A stretch of 64,000 bases of DNA from Sphingomonas sp. DG1-23 (GCF_030730875.1 NZ_JAVAMA010000003.1:248001-312000), one strand, 5' to 3'; shown: positions 1 to 13,591, numbered from the stretch's first letter. The notes: generated by a model from the letters alone, not told the origin. Made by a program: numbers and translations.

Positions 1-1
1 G

Positions 2-1348
2 GAGAAGTTCCGCGACGGGGTGCGGCTGCACATGCAGCGTTACCATCACGGCAACGCGACCACCGACCAGTTCTTCGATTCGCTCGCCAGCGCGGCGCAC
101 GATCCGCGGGTGCTCGAATCGCTGCGCGGCTTCGTCGACCAGCAGGGCGTGCCGGTGGTGACCTTGCAGCGCGCCGGCGACGGGGTGACCGCGAGTCAGG
201 CACGCTATGCCAGTTTTGGCAGCAATCTGCCGGCGACGCAGTGGATCGTCCCCGTCTGCGTGCGCCGCGCCGCGGTGCGCAGCTGCACGCTTCTCGACAA
301 GCCGAGCGGCCCCATCGCGGCGAAGGGCGACGGGGTGATCGTCCCCAATGCCGGCGGATGGGGCTATTATCGGTTCGACATGGACCCGGCGGACTGGTCG
401 ACCCTGATCGCCGCCGCACCGACCTTGCCCGAGGGCGAGGCGCTGGCGGTGACCGACAGCCTGTGGGCGTCCTTCTACGCCGGCAAGGCGAAGTTCGCGC
501 AACTGGCGGCGCTGGCGCGGTCGATGGCGGCGCATCCGGCGGACAAGGCAGCGCTCGACAATGGCGAGCGGCTGCGCGGATTGTTCCGCCGCGGGCTGAT
601 CGACGATGCCGCCACGGCTGCATACCGCAAACTGATCACCGGCATCTACGGCCCGAAGCTGGCGCAGCTCGGCTTCGATCCTGCCGCGGAAGGCCATGCT
701 TCGGATAGCCCGGACCGCAAGGAATTGCGCAGCGACCTGGTCGAGCTCGTCGCGGGCGCTGGGGGCGACCCGGTGGTGCGCGGCAAGCTGATCGCGGCGG
801 CGGATTCGTATCTGGCCGGCAATGCCGCCGCGCTCGACCCGCAATTCGCCATGCTCGCGCTGTCGCTCGACATGGAGGAGAAAGGCGTGCCGCTGGCGAA
901 GGTGGTGGCCGAGAAGGCGCTCGCCAGCGAGGATCCGATGCTGCACGAGATCGCGTTCGAGGCGATCGGCAATTCGGGCAATCCCGAAGTGGCGCGCTGG
1001 TTGCTGAACGAGTTCAAGGACCCGCGCCTGTCGCAAGGCGTGCGTCAGCATGTCGCAACGAGCCTGCTCGGTGCGCCACGGACGCGCGACATCGCATCGG
1101 ACTATCTGCTGGCGCATTTCGACGGCGCACGCGCGGGCGGCGGCGGGATCTTTGCCTCGCGTTCGGCGCGGATGTTCAACGTGCTGTGCACCAACGCCGC
1201 GGCCGATGCGGTGGACGCGAAGCTGCGCCCGCCGCTGGCGAACGACAGCACGCTCGGGCTGGACCGCACGCTGGAGACGATCCGCAATTGCGCGCGGTTC
1301 AAGGATGCGAAGGCCAGCGAGGTCAGCGCGGCGGTGATGGGGAAGTAA
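2..1348 (+). CDS. M1 family aminopeptidase, C-terminal part (5' cut by window)
   Basis: The reading frame is open to the left edge, so this is the last ~448 residues of a longer protein; M1 metallopeptidases are usually 850-900 aa. What is visible corresponds to the helical ERAP1-like C-terminal domain, including the beta-rich stretch QWIVPVCVR followed by long alpha-helical repeats. The HExxH zinc site and GAMEN motif would lie upstream of the window. The family trims N-terminal residues from peptides, usually in cytoplasm or periplasm; the cut means location cannot be judged. The gene ends in TAA and is followed at once by a palindromic repeat that separates it from a convergent gene. Confidence 0.8.
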   Translation, partial: EKFRDGVRLHMQRYHHGNATTDQFFDSLASAAHDPRVLESLRGFVDQQGVPVVTLQRAGDGVTASQARYASFGSNLPATQWIVPVCVRRAAVRSCTLLDKPSGPIAAKGDGVIVPNAGGWGYYRFDMDPADWSTLIAAAPTLPEGEALAVTDSLWASFYAGKAKFAQLAALARSMAAHPADKAALDNGERLRGLFRRGLIDDAATAAYRKLITGIYGPKLAQLGFDPAAEGHASDSPDRKELRSDLVELVAGAGGDPVVRGKLIAAADSYLAGNAAALDPQFAMLALSLDMEEKGVPLAKVVAEKALASEDPMLHEIAFEAIGNSGNPEVARWLLNEFKDPRLSQGVRQHVATSLLGAPRTRDIASDYLLAHFDGARAGGGGIFASRSARMFNVLCTNAAADAVDAKLRPPLANDSTLGLDRTLETIRNCARFKDAKASEVSAAVMGK

Positions 1349-1350
1349 TT

Positions 1351-1470
1351 CCCTCTCCCGTCGGGAGAGGGAGGGAGCCGACGCAGTCGGTGGAAGGGTG
1401 AGGGTCGAGCTGCCCTCACCCTTCCCACTCGCTACGCGAGCGGGCCCCTTCCCGCTCCCAAAGGGAGCGG
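1351..1470. repeat. Intergenic palindromic repeat cluster between convergent genes
   Basis: Several short inverted repeats lie end to end: a CCCTCTCCC/GGGAGAGGG hairpin at 1351-1371, then GCCGACGCAGTCGG-type and CTCGCTACGCGAG-type palindromes, ending with GCTCCC/GGGAGC. The same modules recur at 25746-25893 and 31647-31670. The location between two convergent stops suggests that it also serves as a bidirectional terminator. Confidence 0.7.
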
Positions 1471-1473
1471 GAG

Positions 1474-3057
1474 TTACGCGGCCGCCAGCTTGAAGTCCTT
1501 GTACTGCGCGCGGATCGCGGTCTTGAGCAGCTTGCCGGTGGCGGTGTGGGGCAGGCTTTCGACGAAATGGATCTCGTCGGGCAGCCACCATTTGGCCACG
1601 TGCTGCTCGAGATGGGCCCGAATCGCTTCGGCGGTCACCGTGCAGTCGGGCTTGCGCACCACCAGCAGGATCGGACGCTCTTCCCATTTGGGATGGTAGA
1701 CGCCGATCGCCGCCGCCTCGGCGACGCCCGCGCAGCCCACCGCGCAATTTTCGAGCTCGACCGAGCTGATCCATTCGCCGCCGGACTTGATCACGTCCTT
1801 GGCGCGATCGGTGATCTGCATCGTCCCGTCGGGATGGAGCAAGGCGACGTCGCCGGTGTCGAACCAATTCTCCGGATCGACCGCGAGCTGCTCCTCGCCA
1901 TAATATTGCTTGATCACCCATGGGCCGCGGACCTGCAGCCGGCCCGAGCTGACGCCGTCGCGGGGCTGGACCGCGCCCGCGTCGTCGACCACGCGCAGCT
2001 CGACTCCGAAAGGCACCTTGCCCTGCCTCGATACCTGGTCGACCTGTTCCTCGAAGCTGAGCTGGTCGAAATCGTGGGAAGGCGCGCCCATCGTGCCGAT
2101 CGGGCTGGTCTCGGTCATCCCCCAGGCGTGATTGACCCGGATGCCCATCTTCATCAGCCGCTCGATCATCGCGCGCGGCGCCGCAGAACCGCCGATCGTG
2201 ACGATCTTCAGATGCTCGGGCGCAGCGCCGGTCGCGTCCATATATTGGAACATCGCGAACCAGACGGTCGGCACCCCGGCGCTGTGCGTCACCTTTTCGC
2301 GGTTCATCAGCTCGCAGAGGATTTTCGGTTCGTTGATCGCCGAGAAGACGAACTTCACGCCCACCGCCGCGCCCGCGAACGGCAGCCCCCAGCCGACCGC
2401 ATGGAACATCGGCACGATCGGCATCGCCACCGATTGCATCGACAGATCGAACTCGGCGGGCTGGAGCTCGGTGATCGCATGGATCACGGTCGAGCGGTGC
2501 GAGTAGAGCACGCCCTTGGGATTGCCGGTGGTGCCGCTGGTATAACAGAGCATGCAGGGTTCGCGCTCGTCGCCCTCGACCCAGCCATAGTCGCCGGTCT
2601 CGGGCGCGAGCAGCGCCTCGAACGCGCCATCGTCGAAGCAGATGTAATGCCGGATCGTGGTCCATTGCGGCTTGAGCTTCTCGACGATCGGCGCGAATGC
2701 CTTGTCGTAGAGCAGCACCCGATCCTCGGCATGGTTGGCGATGAAGGCGAGCTGGTCCTCGAACAGCCGCGGATTGATCGTGTGGATCACCCCGCCCATG
2801 CCGATCGTTCCGTACCACGCGACGAGATGGCGGCTGTGGTTCATCGCCAGCGTCGCGACGCGGCCGCCGGGCTCGATGCCGAGCCGTTCGAGCGCCTGCG
2901 CCAGCCGGCGGGAGTCACGCGCGATGCCGGCCCAATCGGTGCGAGTCTCGGAGCCGTCGGCCCAGCGCGTGACGATCTCGCGCGGCCCATGCTCGCGCGC
3001 GGCGTGATCGAGCAGACGCATCACGCGCAGCTCGAAATCCTGCATTCCACCCAGCAT
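1474..3057 (-). CDS. Acyl-CoA synthetase (AMP-binding, medium/long-chain fatty acid type)
   Basis: This is a 527-aa member of the ANL adenylating family that activates a carboxylic acid as acyl-AMP and then acyl-CoA. The phosphate-binding motif [12 protein letters not shown] sits near residue 170. The hinge region with [16 protein letters not shown] is near residue 415, and the catalytic lysine in TATGKLLK is near residue 507, so all core motifs are present. Overall layout resembles AlkK/FadD-like medium-chain acyl-CoA ligases. Translation may start at the first methionine (MLGG) or four codons later (MQDF). It stands alone between two repeat clusters. The true substrate cannot be read from sequence. 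Confidence 0.88.
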   Translation of the reverse strand: MLGGMQDFELRVMRLLDHAAREHGPREIVTRWADGSETRTDWAGIARDSRRLAQALERLGIEPGGRVATLAMNHSRHLVAWYGTIGMGGVIHTINPRLFEDQLAFIANHAEDRVLLYDKAFAPIVEKLKPQWTTIRHYICFDDGAFEALLAPETGDYGWVEGDEREPCMLCYTSGTTGNPKGVLYSHRSTVIHAITELQPAEFDLSMQSVAMPIVPMFHAVGWGLPFAGAAVGVKFVFSAINEPKILCELMNREKVTHSAGVPTVWFAMFQYMDATGAAPEHLKIVTIGGSAAPRAMIERLMKMGIRVNHAWGMTETSPIGTMGAPSHDFDQLSFEEQVDQVSRQGKVPFGVELRVVDDAGAVQPRDGVSSGRLQVRGPWVIKQYYGEEQLAVDPENWFDTGDVALLHPDGTMQITDRAKDVIKSGGEWISSVELENCAVGCAGVAEAAAIGVYHPKWEERPILLVVRKPDCTVTAEAIRAHLEQHVAKWWLPDEIHFVESLPHTATGKLLKTAIRAQYKDFKLAAA

Positions 3058-3167
3058 CGCTCTCTCCGGCTCTTTGGCTTTTGAGGAGAGGGTATGCCCG
3101 GAAGGGGAGGCGTGTCGAGGGGCACGGCCGCCGGCAATAATTTGTTACCGCCGGCAGTACCCGACCT

Positions 3168-3278
3168 GTCATCCCGGCCTTGCGCCGGCATCCACCAAGC
3201 CGCACTCGGGAAACAAGAAACGCGGGGTCATCGCCCCACCTCCCGGTGGATCCCGGCACAAGGCCGGGATGACGGGGG
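3168..3278. repeat. Inverted repeat element between acyl-CoA ligase and dnaE
   Basis: Two arms, each containing ATCCCGGC...GCCGGGAT-type dyads, face each other: GTCATCCCGGCCTTGCGCC near 3170 and its near complement near 3250-3275, separated by about 50 bp. This is a REP-like palindromic family found elsewhere in the window (10947, 19834, inside mutL). It starts only a few bases from the dnaE stop codon. Confidence 0.75.
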
Positions 3279-3282
3279 GACT

Positions 3283-6867
<3,585 letters not shown>

Positions 6868-7109
6868 CGGCCTATCCTAGGGATGCACGTCCGGCATTGC
6901 CACCTTGACCGAAGCGCTTTCCACAGCTTTCCGAAAGCTTACCTGGCACATCCGTACAAGCCCTTTGGTGGGAGTCGCTTATGGGGACCGACCTGAATGG
7001 CGACTCACCCGCCGGATCGGCCAAACCGTGGTTAACGACGATCAACCTTTGATCGCGGCGCACCCGTCCTGGGCAGGCGAAGCGGTCCGGTATCAGGAGT
7101 AAGCCCGCG

Positions 7110-7535
7110 ATGACCATCCTCTGCTCGGTGATGAACCATGTGCCCTCGGCCAAGCGTCATCATAATCAGGGATTGGAATTCAGCATCTGTCACCGCTGCG
7201 GCTGCGACATGATCCGGCTCGACGAAGCTGCCGAGTGGACGCAGGTCCCCGCCGGGTTCCGTGTCGTCTGGCGCGAGTTCGGCCGCGCCGGCTCCGCCTC
7301 CGACGTGGCACAGCGCATGCATCGCCTCGCGCCGCCGCCGCGCCGCCGCGAGCCGCGGAACGCCCGCCCCGCCCCGCGCCGCGACCCGCGCGGACGCCCG
7401 CTGGCCGGCGCGACGTCGATGGTCTCGATGCTCACCAAGCTCGGCAAGCTCGTCGCCGGCGACGATAGCGAGAAGCCGATGATGGAGAAGAACGGGCAAT
7501 ATGTGATCTGCCTGCCCGGGCCGCGGATGCACTGA
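7110..7535 (+). CDS. Hypothetical protein with CxxC-type cysteine cluster
   Basis: A 141-aa protein of no recognised family. The N-terminal third carries ICHRCGCDMIRL, a cysteine cluster that looks like half of a zinc ribbon, and WREFGRAG nearby. The middle is very rich in Arg and Pro, and the C-terminus ends in a short folded-looking segment (MVSMLTKLGKLV...ICLPGPRMH). It is divergent from dnaE. Third-position GC preference supports that it is a true gene, but no function can be inferred. Confidence 0.55.
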   Translation: MTILCSVMNHVPSAKRHHNQGLEFSICHRCGCDMIRLDEAAEWTQVPAGFRVVWREFGRAGSASDVAQRMHRLAPPPRRREPRNARPAPRRDPRGRPLAGATSMVSMLTKLGKLVAGDDSEKPMMEKNGQYVICLPGPRMH

Positions 7536-7564
7536 GCGGACCGCGTCCGGGCATCACGCCAATC

Positions 7565-7588
7565 GTGCTCCTGCCAAAGCAGGAGCCC
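7565..7588. repeat. Short hairpin repeat (GCTCCTGC / GCAGGAGC)
   Basis: An 8-bp perfect stem with a 4-nt loop lies between two convergent genes. The same motif is found, doubled, at 32826-32903. No T-run follows, so it is listed as a repeat and not as a classical terminator. Confidence 0.6.
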
Positions 7589-7594
7589 ATAGTC

Positions 7595-8074
7595 CTAAAG
7601 CAATTTCTCGATATCGCCGGCAATGTCCTTGGGCGAGGTCGTCGGCGCGTAGCGATCGATCACCTTGCCGGCGCGATCGACGAGGAACTTGGTGAAGTTC
7701 CACTTGATCGCCTTCGAGCCCAGCAGCCCCGGCGCTTCCTTCTTGAGATGCTCGAACAAGGGCGCCGCGTCGGCGCCGTTGACGTCCACCTTGGCGTAGA
7801 TCGGGAAGGTCACGTCATAGGTTAGCGAGCAGAAGTTCGCGATCTCCGCCGCGTCGCCCGGCTCCTGTGCGCCGAACTGGTTGCAGGGGAAACCCAGCAC
7901 CGAGAAGCCGCGATCCCGATATTCGCGCTGCAGCGCCTCGAGATCGGCATATTGCGGGGTGAACCCGCATTTCGACGCGGTGTTGACGATCAGCAGCACC
8001 TCGCCGGCATGCTCCGCCAGCGTGGTCTCCTCGCCGCTTGGCTTGCGGACAGGAATTTCGGTGAGCGCGGTCAT
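7595..8074 (-). CDS. Glutathione peroxidase family thiol peroxidase
   Basis: A 159-aa cytosolic peroxidase that reduces hydroperoxides using glutathione or thioredoxin. The peroxidatic cysteine is Cys36 in NTASKCGFTPQY, and the other family signatures are GFPCNQFGAQEPG and WNFTKFLV (catalytic Gln/Trp/Asn set). It has cysteine where animal enzymes have selenocysteine. Start chosen at ATG 8074 because it overlaps the upstream GNAT stop by 4 nt (ATGA) and matches family N-termini; a longer frame exists but reads into the neighbour. It is the last gene of the lolC/E-lolD-GNAT-gpx run. Confidence 0.93.
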   Translation of the reverse strand: MTALTEIPVRKPSGEETTLAEHAGEVLLIVNTASKCGFTPQYADLEALQREYRDRGFSVLGFPCNQFGAQEPGDAAEIANFCSLTYDVTFPIYAKVDVNGADAAPLFEHLKKEAPGLLGSKAIKWNFTKFLVDRAGKVIDRYAPTTSPKDIAGDIEKLL

Positions 8075-8667
8075 GCGGGATCTCCATCGTAACCGGCCAT
8101 CAGCAGCTCGAGATTGCGTCGCACGCCCGGCCATTCGTGCGCGAGGATCGAATAGACCGCGCTGTCGCGCAGATGCCCGTTGAGGATCAGATGCCCGCGC
8201 AGCACCCCGTCGAGCCGCGCGCCGAGCCGCTCGATCGCGCGGCGCGAGGCGTGGTTGAGGAAATCGGTGCGGATCTGGACGCAGTTAACGTCCAGCACTT
8301 CGAAGGCGTGGCCGAGCAGCAGATATTTGGCTTGCGTGTTGAGCCCGGTGCGCTGGACGCGCGGCGCATAGAGCGTGCCGCCGATCTCGACGCGGCGATG
8401 CGTCTCGCTCATTCGCAGGAAGCGCGTGACGCCCGAGACCCGCCCGTCGGCATCGAGCACGGTGAAAGGCATGTTGCGCCCTGCCGCAGCGTCGAACGTT
8501 ACGCGATCGTACCAGCGATCGAAGGTATCGGCGTCGGGCACGGTGGTGTGGAACAGCGGCCCAAGGGCTTCGAAGGCGAGAAGCAATGCCTCGCGATCCT
8601 CGCGGACCATCGGGCGCAGCGTGACGTGGCGCCCGAGAAGCGTCGGCGTCTCGCGCCAGACGCTCAC
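8071..8667 (-). CDS. GNAT family N-acetyltransferase (RimJ/RimL-like)
   Basis: A 198-aa acetyl-CoA-dependent acyltransferase. N-terminal strand [20 protein letters not shown] is typical of the RimJ/RimL-like branch, followed by the central beta strands ([18 protein letters not shown]) and a C-terminal segment with [22 protein letters not shown], the usual position of the cofactor and substrate loops. It starts with GTG overlapping the lolD stop (GTGA) and ends overlapping gpx, so translation is likely coupled. The acceptor (a protein N-terminus or a small molecule) is unknown. Confidence 0.85.
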   Translation of the reverse strand: MSVWRETPTLLGRHVTLRPMVREDREALLLAFEALGPLFHTTVPDADTFDRWYDRVTFDAAAGRNMPFTVLDADGRVSGVTRFLRMSETHRRVEIGGTLYAPRVQRTGLNTQAKYLLLGHAFEVLDVNCVQIRTDFLNHASRRAIERLGARLDGVLRGHLILNGHLRDSAVYSILAHEWPGVRRNLELLMAGYDGDPA

Positions 8668-9338
8668 TCCAGCCGGCCCTCGTGCAGGCGCACCACGCGG
8701 TCCATTCGTTCGGCGAGGCGCTCGTTATGCGTCGCCACCAAAGCCGCCGAACCTTCGCCACGGACCAGATTGAGGAACTCGGCGAAGACCCGGTCGGCAG
8801 TCGCCTCGTCGAGATTGCCGGTGGGCTCGTCGGCGAGCACCAGCGCCGGCCGGTTGGCGAGCGCGCGGGCCACCGCGACGCGCTGCTGCTCGCCGCCCGA
8901 AAGCTGGTTGGGACGGTGGGTCAGCCGTTGCGCGAGCCCGAGCGCGGACAGCAATTGCCCGGCGCGCGTATCGGCATCGGCGCGGGTGGCGCCGTGGATC
9001 ATCTGCGGCAGCACGACATTCTCGATCGCATTGAAGTCGGGCAGCAGATGGTGGAACTGGTAGACGAACCCGAGGCTGTTGCGGCGGACTTCGGTGCGAC
9101 CGCCCGCGGGCAATTGCGCGGCCTCCTTGCCGGCAATGCGGATCGAGCCCTCGAATCCGCCCTCGAGCAGCCCGACTGCCTGGAGCAGGGTCGACTTGCC
9201 CGAGCCCGAAGGCCCCAGCAATGCCACTATCTCGCCGGGCTGGACGTCGAGATCGACGCCGCGCAGCACTTCGATCACTGCTTCGCCCTGCCTGAAGCTG
9301 CGTTTGAGCCCGCGGGTCTGCAGAATGGGATCACTCAT
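8664..9338 (-). CDS. lolD: Lipoprotein-releasing ABC transporter ATPase LolD
   Basis: A 224-aa ABC ATPase with Walker [10 protein letters not shown] near residue 42, signature [16 protein letters not shown] near 142, and Walker [13 protein letters not shown], the MacB/LolD-type sequence. It powers extraction of outer-membrane lipoproteins from the inner membrane together with LolC/E, whose gene lies directly upstream and overlaps by 8 nt. The pairing with the permease makes LolD more likely than a related FtsE or MacB-type ATPase. Confidence 0.93.
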   Translation of the reverse strand: MSDPILQTRGLKRSFRQGEAVIEVLRGVDLDVQPGEIVALLGPSGSGKSTLLQAVGLLEGGFEGSIRIAGKEAAQLPAGGRTEVRRNSLGFVYQFHHLLPDFNAIENVVLPQMIHGATRADADTRAGQLLSALGLAQRLTHRPNQLSGGEQQRVAVARALANRPALVLADEPTGNLDEATADRVFAEFLNLVRGEGSAALVATHNERLAERMDRVVRLHEGRLE

Positions 9339-10581
9339 AGCGCAGCACCTGGACCGGATCGGTGCTCGCCGCTTTCCACGCAGGGTAGAGCGTGGCGAGG
9401 AACGCGAACAGCATCGCCATCACGCAGATCCCGATCGTCTCGAACGGATCGGTCCTGGCGGGCAGTTCGGTGAGGAAGCGCATCGAGGGATCCCAGACCT
9501 GCTGGCCGGTGACCAGTCCGATGAACTGGACGACCTGCGCGCGGAAGGTGATGAACAGGAAGCCGAGAACCCCGCCCGCGGCGACGCCCAACGCGCCGAT
9601 CGTCGTGCCGACGGTGACGAAGATCCGCATGAGGCCGCGGCGCGTCGCCCCCATCGTCCGCAGCACCGCGATGTCGCGGGTCTTCGAGCGGACCAGCATG
9701 ATCAGCGACGAGACGATGTTGAACGAGGCGACGACGAGGATGATCGACAGCACCGTGAACGAGACGACCCGGTCGACCTGGAGCGCCTCGAACAATTCGC
9801 GGTTCATCTGGCGCCAGTCGACGATCTGGCCGCTCTTGCCGACCTTGTCAACGAGCGGCGCGACGATCCGCTGGACATTGTCGGGATCATTGGTGTCCAT
9901 CTCGACCATGCTCACCGAATCACCGAGGAGGAGCAGGGTCTGCGCGTCCTCGATCGGCATGACCACGAAGATCTTGTCGAAATCATAGACGCCGACCTCG
10001 AAGATCGCCTCCACCGTATAGCTGACCGAGCGGTACATCGTGCCCATCGGCGTCGCGGCGCCCGAGGGATTGATGATCGTGATCTTGCTGCCCACCGTCG
10101 CACCGAGCGATTCGGCGAGCCGCGAACCGATCGCGACTTGCTCGCCGCCCGCGCGCAGCCGGTTGAGCGAACCGATCACTTCCTTGCCCCTTAGCGCGGG
10201 ATTGCTGCGGATATCCTCGACTCGCATGCCGCGGATCTGGGCGAATTCGACGCGGCCGTTGAAGCTGGCGAAAAGCGGCTGCTCGATCAGCGGCGTGGCG
10301 CTGGTGACGCCGGGGGTGGCCCTGGCCTGCGCGACGATTTCGCGCCAGTCGCGCAATTGGCCGGCATAGCCCTGGACCACGGCATGGCCGTTCAATCCGG
10401 TGATCTTGTCGAACAGCTCGGCGCGAAAGCCGTTCATCACGCTCATCACGACGATCAGCGCGGCGACGCCGAGCATCACCGCGACGAGGCTGAACCCGGC
10501 GACGACGGCGATGAACGCCTCGCTGCGGCCGGGCAGGAGATAACGGCGGGCGATCATCCGCTCGTAGCGCGAGAGTAGCAT
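9331..10581 (-). CDS. lolC: Lipoprotein-releasing system transmembrane protein LolC/LolE
   Basis: A 416-aa inner-membrane permease with the FtsX/MacB topology: one transmembrane helix near residues 24-48 ([20 protein letters not shown]), a large periplasmic domain (about 50-270) and three C-terminal helices (around 275-300, 320-345, 378-400). The only lolC/E-type gene here suggests a homodimeric transporter, as in many alphaproteobacteria, so LolC versus LolE naming is arbitrary. It is cotranscribed with lolD. The start codon is ATG ([15 protein letters not shown]), matching family N-termini. Confidence 0.92.
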   Translation of the reverse strand: MLLSRYERMIARRYLLPGRSEAFIAVVAGFSLVAVMLGVAALIVVMSVMNGFRAELFDKITGLNGHAVVQGYAGQLRDWREIVAQARATPGVTSATPLIEQPLFASFNGRVEFAQIRGMRVEDIRSNPALRGKEVIGSLNRLRAGGEQVAIGSRLAESLGATVGSKITIINPSGAATPMGTMYRSVSYTVEAIFEVGVYDFDKIFVVMPIEDAQTLLLLGDSVSMVEMDTNDPDNVQRIVAPLVDKVGKSGQIVDWRQMNRELFEALQVDRVVSFTVLSIILVVASFNIVSSLIMLVRSKTRDIAVLRTMGATRRGLMRIFVTVGTTIGALGVAAGGVLGFLFITFRAQVVQFIGLVTGQQVWDPSMRFLTELPARTDPFETIGICVMAMLFAFLATLYPAWKAASTDPVQVLRYE

Positions 10582-10699
10582 GCGGTCGGTGTGGCCCTGC
10601 GTGAGTGCTCGCCGCCGCTCTAGGCCATGCGAGGCGCGGCTGGCAATGCATGCGCGTCATGCGAGGTATGTCTGCTATGTTGCCGATTCAACACAGGGT

Positions 10700-10914
10700 G
10701 CGACCAATCTACGTCTAGTCCCTGTAAACCCGGTGACAAAAGCCGCCTGCCGACGTAGCAAACCCCTGTCGAAACGCAGGCAGCAAATGGCCGTGGTTCG
10801 GGGAGGGCTTCGCCCCGCTCGTAGGCAAGTACGAGCGCGCGGGCAGAGCCTGACAAAGGGGGCTGACGAGCAGTCGTCACGCAGGCGCCCGGGCTGGAAA
10901 CGGTCCGGGCGTTT
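10700..10914 (+). ncRNA. Candidate structured non-coding RNA, unassigned family
   Basis: Consecutive perfect stems are visible: GCCTGC/GCAGGC at 10745-10781 with an inner CGAC/GTCG pair, GCTCGTA/TACGAGC at 10817-10836, TGACGA/TCGTCA at 10864-10879, and a 9-bp stem at 10886-10911 followed by TTTG. Unlike the REP elements nearby, the stems all differ from each other, which fits one folded RNA better than a repeat. The 5' end is a guess. I could not match it to RNase P, tmRNA, SRP RNA, cobalamin or TPP riboswitches by their signature sequences; a divergent 6S RNA is possible. Confidence 0.3.
10886..10914 (+). terminator. Terminator-like hairpin ending the candidate ncRNA
   Basis: A 9-bp GC stem (CGCCCGGGC with GTCCGGGCG, one G-T pair) with an 8-nt loop is followed on the + strand by TTTGCCGTTT. 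The T-run lies only on the + side, giving the direction. Confidence 0.5.
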
Positions 10915-10944
10915 GCCGTTTGCTCCCCTCTCATCCTTCCATCG

Positions 10945-11016
10945 TCATCCCGGCGGACGCCGGGATCTCGTGCCGTATCGCGCCTCTGCCTGAGATGCCG
11001 GCGTTCGCCGGGAAGA
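10945..11016. repeat. REP-like dyads (ATCCCGGC / GCCGGGAT type)
   Basis: Two short dyads, the first perfect (ATCCCGGC-GGAC-GCCGGGAT at 10947-10966) and the second degenerate (around CCGGCG-TT-CGCCGG), resemble the family near 3170-3275 and inside mutL. Confidence 0.55.
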
Positions 11017-11119
11017 CGTCTTGCCGCCCTTTCTCTTCGGGAAAAGGAGGGGGGCGATGCGGGCCGCCCCCCTCCCCCTAACCTCCCCCGGCCATGGCGA
11101 GAGGCTAGATGCGCGACGC

Positions 11120-13591
11120 TCAGAACGATTTGCTGAGCGTCAAACCCCAGGTCCGCGGATCGCCGGGCTGGCCGGCGATCAGGCCGGTGTTGCTCGGCGT
11201 GGTCGCGAGCACGTCGTAATATTCGGCGTCGAACGCGTTGCGGACCCAGCCGAAGATGTTGAAATCATCGGTGCGGAAGCCGAGGCGGAAGTTCGCCAGG
11301 GTGTAGCCGTCGATGTCGGTGTAGATCGACCGCGAGGCGTTGGACGAGAATTTGGTCCGCGAATTGGCGTCCCCGGCAACGTAGATCTGGCCGTCGAGGC
11401 CGAACAGCGTAACCGGCTGGTTCGCCTCGGCGCCGTACGAGAAAGCCCATTTCGAGATGCCCGGCAGCCATTGGCCGGAGATGTCGCACACCACCGGGCT
11501 CTGCGCGCCGGGGACCCCCGCGGCACCACCCGCGCTGCCGGCCGGCGCAGCAGGCCCACCCGAGCGCTCGGGCGGGCATGGCGCGTTTTTGAACTCGACA
11601 TATTCGTGATCGGTGAACGCGCCGTTGGTGTAGAATTTGATCCGATCGCTCGGTCGGATCGAGAAATCGGCCTCGATCCCGCGGACGCGCACCTTGCCGG
11701 CATTGGCGAGATAGCCGCGCAGCGTCGAGGTCGAGCTGTTGTTCACGATCGCCTGATAGTCCTTGATGCTCGTCCAGAAGCCGGTGACGTTGAGCGTTGC
11801 CTTGCGATCCCAGAATTGCGACTTCACCCCCAGCTCGAAATGATCGACCTTTTCGGGATCGACCTGGGCGAGATCGGTCTGCACCACGCCATTGACCACC
11901 GGCACGCCGTTGAGGTTGAGGCCGCCCGATTTGAAGGTGTGGGCATAGGTCGCGTAGAGCAGAACGTCGCGCGACGGCTTGTACGACAAAGTGAGATCGT
12001 AAGAGAGGTTCCACGCGCGGAATGCCTCGTCGCGGAACGCCTGGGGCTGGATCGCCTCGCGTTGCGCGGCATTGAGCGCGGTCCCGCCGCTATAGGGGAC
12101 GAGATTGCCCTGCGCATCGGTGACGATGCTGACATAGCTGCCGACCTTGTCGTCGTAATTGATGCGCGCGCCGGGCGAGACGGTGAACTTGTCGGTGACG
12201 TCCCAATTGACCTTGGCGAAGGCGGCGCCGCTGAAATTCTTGAGGCGGATGTCGTTGCTCGCGGTCAGCCCGTCGAGCGTCGCCGGATTGTTCGACAGCG
12301 CGTTGCTCGGCGCGAGGATCCAGCGCGCCGCTGCCGAGCCCTGTTGCTGGGTGCCCGTGGTGTGGATGTCCTGATAGAAACCGAACAGCCCGACCACATA
12401 GTCGAAACCCGTGCCCTCGCCGGCGTAACGCAACTCCTGGGTATATTGGGTCTGCTTGGTCGGGTTCTGCGACAGCGTCGTCACCGGAAGCCCGGTGAAG
12501 TCACGATCGTTGGCCGGGCCCCAATTCCAGAAACGCCACGCGCTGACGGAGGTGAGGGTTCCAGAACCGATCTCATATTCGCCGCGCAACGATACGCCGC
12601 CCAATTCGCTCAGCGCATTGAGCTCCGAATCGAGATCGGTCAGCCGATCAAAGGCGTTGGTGCTTGGCGGCGCATAGCCCAATGCCGCGGTCAGCGCCGG
12701 ATATTGGCGGTTGGCGGCGCGCTGGGTCGGGCCGTAGCGCGCATAGATCTGCGCGCAGCATTCGGGATTCTGCCGGTTCCAGTCGCCGGAGAGGGTGATC
12801 GAGGCCGTGTCGCTGGCATTCCACAGCAGCGATCCGCGCACCCCGAGATTGTCCTGCGCATTGACCCAGTCGCGGCTGGCGACATTGTAGATCGTGCCGC
12901 GGCGGGTGGTCGAGGAAAGACCGAGGCGCACCGCGACATTCTCGGCCAGCGGTCCGGATACCGAAGCCTTGGCCTGCTTGAACTCGAGGCTGCCGACGCT
13001 GACCTCGGCGCGGCCTTCGAAATCGAAGCTCGGCGCCTTGCTGGTGATGCTGATCGCACCGGCGACGGTGTTTTTGCCGTAGAGCGTGCCTTGCGGGCCG
13101 CGCAGCGTCTCGACCTGCTGGACGTCGAGGAAATCGAGCGTCGCGACGGCGACGCGGCTGAAATAGACCTGGTCGATATAGACGCCGACGCCCTGATCGA
13201 TGCCGTCATTGGTGAGCCCCAGCGGCGCGCCGAGACCGCGAATGTTGACCGACGAGTTGCGCGGATTGGTCGAATAGAATTGCAGGGTCGGCTGCAGTTG
13301 CTGGAGGCGCTGGACGTTGAAGCTGCCGGTGCTGTCGAGTTCCTTCACGCCGACCACCGAGATCGGGATCGGCACGTCCTGGACCTGCTCCTCGCGGCGG
13401 CGCGCAGTGACGACGATGTCGGACGCCGCCGAACTGCGTTGCACGTCCTCGGGCGTGCGGTCCTGCTCGCCCGGAACGGGCTGCGCCGTGCTGTCGGGGG
13501 GCGCGGTCACGGTCGGAACTTCCTGACCGACCGCGATCGGCGCGGTTCCGGCCAGCAGCAGCAGCGATAGCGAAGAAAGGCTCATCAACAT
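11120..13591 (-). CDS. TonB-dependent outer-membrane receptor
   Basis: An 823-aa outer-membrane beta-barrel. It has a signal peptide (hydrophobic SLSSLSLLLLAGTAPIAVG then mature QEVPTV), a plug domain beginning with the TonB-box-like IVVTARRREEQVQDVPI around residue 60 and PQGTLYGKNTVAGAISI near 150, and a barrel ending in the aromatic C-terminal residue (GLTLSKSF). These features fit the sphingomonad OAR/CirA-like receptors that import siderophores, vitamins or carbohydrate/aromatic compounds; the ligand cannot be told. A Pro/Ala/Gly-rich loop with two cysteines lies near residues 670-695. No neighbouring regulator or transport partner is present. Confidence 0.92.
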   Translation of the reverse strand: MLMSLSSLSLLLLAGTAPIAVGQEVPTVTAPPDSTAQPVPGEQDRTPEDVQRSSAASDIVVTARRREEQVQDVPIPISVVGVKELDSTGSFNVQRLQQLQPTLQFYSTNPRNSSVNIRGLGAPLGLTNDGIDQGVGVYIDQVYFSRVAVATLDFLDVQQVETLRGPQGTLYGKNTVAGAISITSKAPSFDFEGRAEVSVGSLEFKQAKASVSGPLAENVAVRLGLSSTTRRGTIYNVASRDWVNAQDNLGVRGSLLWNASDTASITLSGDWNRQNPECCAQIYARYGPTQRAANRQYPALTAALGYAPPSTNAFDRLTDLDSELNALSELGGVSLRGEYEIGSGTLTSVSAWRFWNWGPANDRDFTGLPVTTLSQNPTKQTQYTQELRYAGEGTGFDYVVGLFGFYQDIHTTGTQQQGSAAARWILAPSNALSNNPATLDGLTASNDIRLKNFSGAAFAKVNWDVTDKFTVSPGARINYDDKVGSYVSIVTDAQGNLVPYSGGTALNAAQREAIQPQAFRDEAFRAWNLSYDLTLSYKPSRDVLLYATYAHTFKSGGLNLNGVPVVNGVVQTDLAQVDPEKVDHFELGVKSQFWDRKATLNVTGFWTSIKDYQAIVNNSSTSTLRGYLANAGKVRVRGIEADFSIRPSDRIKFYTNGAFTDHEYVEFKNAPCPPERSGGPAAPAGSAGGAAGVPGAQSPVVCDISGQWLPGISKWAFSYGAEANQPVTLFGLDGQIYVAGDANSRTKFSSNASRSIYTDIDGYTLANFRLGFRTDDFNIFGWVRNAFDAEYYDVLATTPSNTGLIAGQPGDPRTWGLTLSKSF

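Larger units (their letters stand above)
10582..11119. other. 538-bp gene-free stretch with hairpin cluster and REP elements
   Basis: No convincing protein gene lies here; the small open frames have no codon bias or start signals worth reporting. It holds a dense series of perfect hairpins (10745-10914) ending in a terminator-like stem, then two REP-like dyads around 10947-10966 and 10994-11014. Its left part also must carry the lolC/E promoter reading leftward. Confidence 0.6.

Noticed and set aside
10680..10914. Cobalamin or TPP riboswitch, RNase P, tmRNA or SRP RNA
   Set aside because: None of the signature sequences of these RNAs was found on either strand, so only an unassigned structured RNA is proposed.
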